This document shows positions 60,257 to 64,000 of a stretch of DNA of 64,000 nt, piece after piece. Position numbers and translations under genes: made by a program. How positions within the stretch are numbered: position 1 is the first letter of the stretch; each line of letters opens with the position of its first letter. Location: the NCBI GenBank assembly GCA_964006375.1, contig OZ023270.1:52378120-52442119 (forward strand), written 5' to 3'. The notes under the pieces are model-generated. The model had not been told where the DNA came from, searched no databases, and was given only the letters and a program-made list of their open reading frames with translations. Source of the stretch: Tillus elongatus (lineage: Eukaryota; Arthropoda; Insecta; Coleoptera; Cleridae).

Positions 60257-60580
60257 ACTTTTGACTTGTTATTGAAACTCATTTAACCGTCATCGGTGTT
60301 TGCATTTTTGTACTGAAAACTACTAACTAACATAACATATTTATATACTCGATTAAAAGAGGCCCCCCACAGGTTCTTCTCAGTTTACATCTGTTGGTTG
60401 AAACTTCCACTTTGAATTGTTATTGAATCTTATTTTACCGTCATCGTTGTTTTTTGCATTTTTGTAGAAGGTCACATACATTTGTAGGAGGTCACATACA
60501 TTTGTAGGAGGTCACATACATTTGTAGGTCATATACATTTGTAGGAGGTCACGTACATTTGTAGAAGGTCACGTATTTGA
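60257..60580. repeat. direct repeat pair and 20-bp tandem array
   Basis: A segment with TTGTTATTGAA, ACCGTCATCG and GTTT.GCATTTTTGTA occurs at 60265-60320 and again at 60412-60470. It is followed by about six units of TTTGTAGGAGGTCACATACA (60461-60575). It lies directly upstream of the promoter at 60.2 kb. Confidence 0.8.
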
Positions 60581-60666
60581 AAACACTTGGTTCACTTCCT
60601 GTTACATGACTCATTTCCTGTTACATGAATCCATATTGTAGTCGAGGTCGTCCTCAGTTTGCAGTT

Positions 60667-60933
60667 GTTGGTTGTTGCTGTGTTGCCATATTTCGCATAC
60701 CTGGCATTCGCATATTCTTAGGTTTTGGTTTTTGCTATGTTGCCTTGGGATTTTTCTTGTTGTTTAAAGCTCTTACCCTCTACCTCCTGGTTGTTGCTAT
60801 GTTGTCATGTCTGGCATTCGCACATTCTCAGGATTTTTTGTTTGTTGCTATGTTGTCATGTCTGGCATTCGCATATTCTTAGGATTTTTGTTTGTTGCTA
60901 TGTTGTCATGCCTGGCATTCGCATATTCTACAT
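60667..60933. repeat. ~50-bp tandem repeat, about four copies
   Basis: Units contain TTGTTGCTATGTTGTCATG, CTGGCATTCGCATATTCT and TAGGATTTTTG. The apparent repetitive peptide in this region is a by-product. Noncoding in my view. Confidence 0.8.
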
Positions 60934-61126
60934 TTTTAAAATCTGCTTGCTGAGCCGAGTAAAATGATACCAAACATGTAAGGCTTAGGCCTAAAACTCC
61001 AAAAGTTGGGATTACGCGTGCGTATATCCTATTTTTGAATTCTGCTTCCTATGCCGAATAAAATGACACCCCACACTTAGGGCTTAAACCAAAAACTAAA
61101 AAGTTGAGTTTGCACCTGCGCCAACC

Positions 61127-61350
61127 GTCATATTTGTTACGTCACTTTTTGCAAAAATCAAAATGGCGGAGCCTCTTACTTTGACTGGTGGTGCCAACTA
61201 CCGTCTAAAATTTTTAATTCCCCAGGTTTTTCACTTCCGGTCGGCCATCTTGGATTACGTCAACTGTTTGTAGCTTACGTCACACTTAATACAACCGCCA
61301 TATTTGTTACGTCACATGCATGCTCAGTAGCGGGAGGTGGTCTCAGAACT
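61127..61350. promoter_or_regulatory. cluster of TTACGTCA and related motifs
   Basis: TTACGTCA occurs four times (about 61138, 61255, 61275 and 61311), within two near-copies of CATATTTGTTACGTCAC and around AAAATGGCGG, CACTTCCGG and GGCCATCTTGG. The density of CREB/ATF-, ETS- and YY1-like words in about 220 bp suggests a regulatory region of a mobile or viral element, or a terminal repeat. No gene start was matched to it. Confidence 0.35.
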
Positions 61351-61363
61351 CCCCATCTATACC

Positions 61364-61367
<4 letters not shown>

Positions 61368-61455
<88 letters not shown>
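61368..61455. repeat. (TA)n microsatellite
   Basis: About 88 bp of TA dinucleotides. Confidence 0.97.
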
Positions 61456-61457
<2 letters not shown>

Positions 61458-62090
61458 TGATTATACTTCAAAAAAATTGGGGTGCCAGTTGCCTTGTGAT
61501 TGTGGGGTAGTTCGTATAACATTTTTTATTGATCGTGACACTGCGACGGAGGGTGTTAAAATTGTTACGCTTAAAGCGATTTTCCTTAATTATCTTTAAA
61601 ACGGCTCAAGATAAGATTTTTAAAATTTGTATACGAGTAAATGTTAACAGCGTATAAAGAAAAACGCAAAATACGATTTATTATGTGAAGCAGTGGCGCG
61701 CGTGGGGGCACTCTGAGGATTATAATTTAGAAAAAAAATATGTTAAAAGTCATTTCTGAAATTTTCCAACGGTTTAAAAAAATTCAAAGACTAATACAAA
61801 AATAATGTATACTGGTAAAAATTTCATAGGATGAACAGTTTTCGAGAATAATGAAGTTCAAATTGTTTGTTCACTAAAGACGCACAAATATTAATTCAGA
61901 TTTTTAATCTGAAAGTGTACGGTACTATGGATACAGCAAAAGTTGCCAACAGCAGTTTAAATTGTCATAACTTGCCAAACAATATTATTTTTTGTTTCGG
62001 TTATTCGACATTATGTCCTATAATCAGTATAATTTAAATGAATTGGCTGACATGTATTGAGTATATACAGAGTATAGATGTAATTCTTTA
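61456..62090. other. intergenic or intron sequence, nothing recognised
   Basis: No supported feature. Confidence 0.5.
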
Positions 62091-62094
62091 GTCT

Positions 62095-62370
62095 GCAAGA
62101 TGATATGCTGAAAAGTTTCCTGGTCGATAAGTTCCTTACCACAGTGCTTTTGCTGCAATTGACCGAAGGTTTAGAGAAAAGGGTGCCTTTCTACCTTGTA
62201 CTACTGAGCATGCTCATCCACGATCTGCAAGGACTGTTTTAAATGCTGTTGAAGAAAATCCACATACAAGCGTAAGATGGATTGCTGCTGAAGTGAATGT
62301 TTCCAAGTCTACAGTCCACAACATATTAAAAGAACAGCAGCTACGGCCCTACCATCTAACTTGAGTACCC
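62095..62370 (+). pseudogene. mariner/Tc1-type transposase N-terminal fragment
   Basis: The plus strand reads VPYHSAFAAIDRRFREKGAF, RSARTVLNAVEENPHTSV, RWIAAEVNVSKSTVHNIL and KEQQLRPYHLT, the helix-turn-helix DNA-binding region of insect mariner-type transposases. It is interrupted by a stop and cut off after PYHLT by the R1-clade insertion region. Confidence 0.75.
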
Positions 62371-62387
62371 AAATTTTTCCCCAAGAT

Positions 62388-62405
62388 AGGTTAGGTTAGG
62401 TTAGG
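62388..62405. repeat. (TTAGG)3 at the 5' border of the R1-clade element
   Basis: AGGTTAGGTTAGGTTAGG, the insect telomere unit, directly precedes the 5' UTR of the element. Confidence 0.8.
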
Positions 62406-64000
62406 TGTGGGGTGTAAAGTTAGTTCGCCTCCCCGTGGTGCACCCTGGATAGCGTCTACTATTAGACGTGAACTAAATGAACTAACCAAACCGTAACCCT
62501 TCCTAGTCATATCTTAGGAGGGCCGGGAATGCTTGCCTTAATTGGCCGGCATTGCGAGGAGAGTCCTCTATAAAAAACCCACATCGCAAGGTCGTTGGCG
62601 GGTTGGTGCCGAGGCGATGATGCTTCTGGCCGATATGGCCGAGCATTGGCAGGATGGCAATTCTGTCGCTAACGTTAACCCTCCCCAGGGAAACCGGGCG
62701 ACCTCCCTGTGTAAATGCCTATTCATGGGATGCGGGGCTCTTCCATGGAGGTCTATTTTCCCTTGCTGCTCGTGGGACCAAACATGGACACGACTTACAC
62801 AGATCCAATAGAGGAGGTGGCAGGATTCAACCTTCCACTGGAACCTCCCTGGAGACAGAGATGCAGAACAACCACCTCCAGCAGAGGTGCGGAAATTGAT
62901 CGCCTACTGCAAGAGGAACAACTATCACCTCGTAATGGGGTGTGATGCTAACTCCCATCACTTGGCTTGGGGGAGCACGGACACTAACAGACGAGGTGAA
63001 TCACTATTTGAATACATTTTAGGGGAGGAGCTGGTTGTCAACAACATAGGCTCGGAACCCACCTTTCTTACAGCTAACCGGAGAGAGGTTTTAGATCTTA
63101 CGATCAGCTCAAGGCTTTTGAGCTCAAAAATCCTCAAATGGAGGGTGTCGTCTGAACCCTCATGTTCAGACCATGCCCATATCCTATTTGAAATTGAAAC
63201 AGGCCCTAGACCTGTGTTGGAGTATCGGGACCCGAGGAGGACGGATTGGGAGGGATACAAACAGTCCCTCGCCGGCAGACTTGGGTCCGCAATCCCCACA
63301 GTGAGGGATCGTGATGAGATCGAGATTGCGGCCGAACAGGTTAGGGAAGCTGTGGTCTCTGCCTATCACGAGAACTGTCCACTGAGGTCAAAGAGAGACA
63401 GTCGGGGGTCTACTTGGTGGAATAATAACCTCGATAAACTACCAAGAGAAGTTAGACGTCTCTTCAATCGTGCTAAGATTACAGGCAACTGGGAGCAATA
63501 TAAAACTGCTCTAACACATTATAATAAAGAGATCAGGAACGCTAAGAGGGAGTCCTGGAGGAGGTTCTGCGGGGACATTAATAATATGCCCAGCAGCGCC
63601 AGAATCCACAGGATTCTCTCACGCGACCGTGTACAGGAACTGGGATCGATAAAACGACCAGATGGTTCCTTTACTGAATCTCGGAAAGAAACGTTAGAGC
63701 TCTTAGCACACACACACTTCCCAGATTGTCTGATCCTGAGCAACGGTGAGGTCCTACCAGCTGAGGGACGATCTAAACGCCCCCAAAGGGAGGACTGGCT
63801 AGTTGCTCGGAGAATAGTTACAGCCTCGGCAGTGGAGTGTGCTGTGAATCATTTCCAGCCATTCAAGTCGCCAGGGGAGGATGGGGTGGTACCGGTCCTA
63901 CTACAAAAGGGACTGGAGATTCTCCTACCCTTCCTTATCAGGCTGTTCAGAGCCAGTCTGGCCTGGAACTATATTCCTTCCAGCTGGACGGTGGTTAGGG
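62406..64000 (+). mobile_element. R1-clade non-LTR retrotransposon, 5' part, running off the window
   Basis: A 5' UTR (62406-62783, with CTTGCCTTAATTGGCCGGC as in the 740-1525 fragment) leads to an ORF1 start (MDTTYTDPIEEVAGF at 62784). After about 20 codons this is fused out of frame to the second half of the endonuclease, so most of ORF1 and the endonuclease N terminus are deleted. From about 62830 ORF2 is open to the edge. Where they overlap (63595 onward) it matches the element at 21725-24347 closely. Confidence 0.88.
62830..64000 (+). pseudogene. R1-clade ORF2, endonuclease C-terminal half and RT start (open to window edge)
   Basis: The frame has no start of its own because of the deletion. 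It reads EVRKLIAYCKRNNYHLVMG, then CDANSHHLAWGSTDTN (endonuclease active-site block), EPTFLTANRREVLDLT and SSEPSCSDHAHILFEI (the terminal SDH motif). The linker follows (STWWNNNLDKL, RLFNRAKITGNWEQY), then VNHFQPFKSPGEDGVVP at the start of RT. No stop to the edge. Loss of the endonuclease N terminus makes it non-autonomous. Confidence 0.85.

Noticed and set aside
60625..60882. 85-codon hydrophobic frame as a membrane protein
   Set aside because: It is a reading of a ~50-bp tandem repeat and has no independent support.

Overview
This is an AT-rich eukaryotic window, almost certainly from an insect. It carries a spliced arthropod-type pasha gene, short (TTAGG)n telomere-type repeats, R1-clade and CR1-like non-LTR elements, an errantivirus-like LTR element, Penelope-like elements (PLEs) and mariners. 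A hemipteran is my guess from the look of the mobile elements, with low confidence.

The only host gene I can establish is pasha (partner of drosha, the DGCR8 orthologue), on the minus strand. It spans at least the left 51 kb and is open at both ends. Five internal exons chain together with matching phases and GT/AG splice sites: 50913-51100 (WW region), 44681-44999 (haem-binding region), 40597-40770 (first half of dsRBD1), 24906-25108 (second half of dsRBD1) and 12-269 (dsRBD2). The introns are about 5.9, 3.9, 15.5 and 24.6 kb, plus an upstream intron running past the right edge. The 3' end (the C-terminal tail that contacts Drosha) lies beyond the left edge and the 5' exons beyond the right edge.

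Nearly everything else is transposon sequence inside these introns. The 24.6-kb intron holds R1-clade fragments, a mariner remnant, a short near-perfect hairpin, a promoter-like region with 112-bp tandem repeats, a hAT-type non-autonomous element, an intact PLE joined head-to-head to a truncated inverted copy (one 4.9-kb insertion with a 12-bp target duplication), and a 5'-truncated R1-clade element whose 3' tail is (CCTAA)n. The 15.5-kb intron holds a decayed Ty3/Gypsy pol, a two-ORF CR1-like element between (TA)n tracts, PLE fragments, and a solo LTR carrying a nested 2.6-kb DNA transposon. That LTR sits in a tandem array of partial copies of the pasha exon 3' end and its splice donor. The smaller introns carry two mariner-type elements and non-LTR fragments.

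Right of 51.1 kb is a degraded errantivirus-like provirus (51.8-58.9 kb). Next come an unrecognised open frame interrupted by two stops with a good core promoter (59.4-60.3 kb), a repeat-rich stretch with a TTACGTCA cluster, a mariner fragment, and another R1-clade element that runs off the edge.

The items I rate highest are the pasha gene model, the duplicated exon end with decoy donors, the 1.7-kb inverted repeat plus the 41-bp hairpin inside the intron of a Microprocessor gene, and the telomere-repeat tail on the R1-clade element. Coordinates of decayed elements are approximate. All alignments were made by eye, and family placements rest on recognised motifs.
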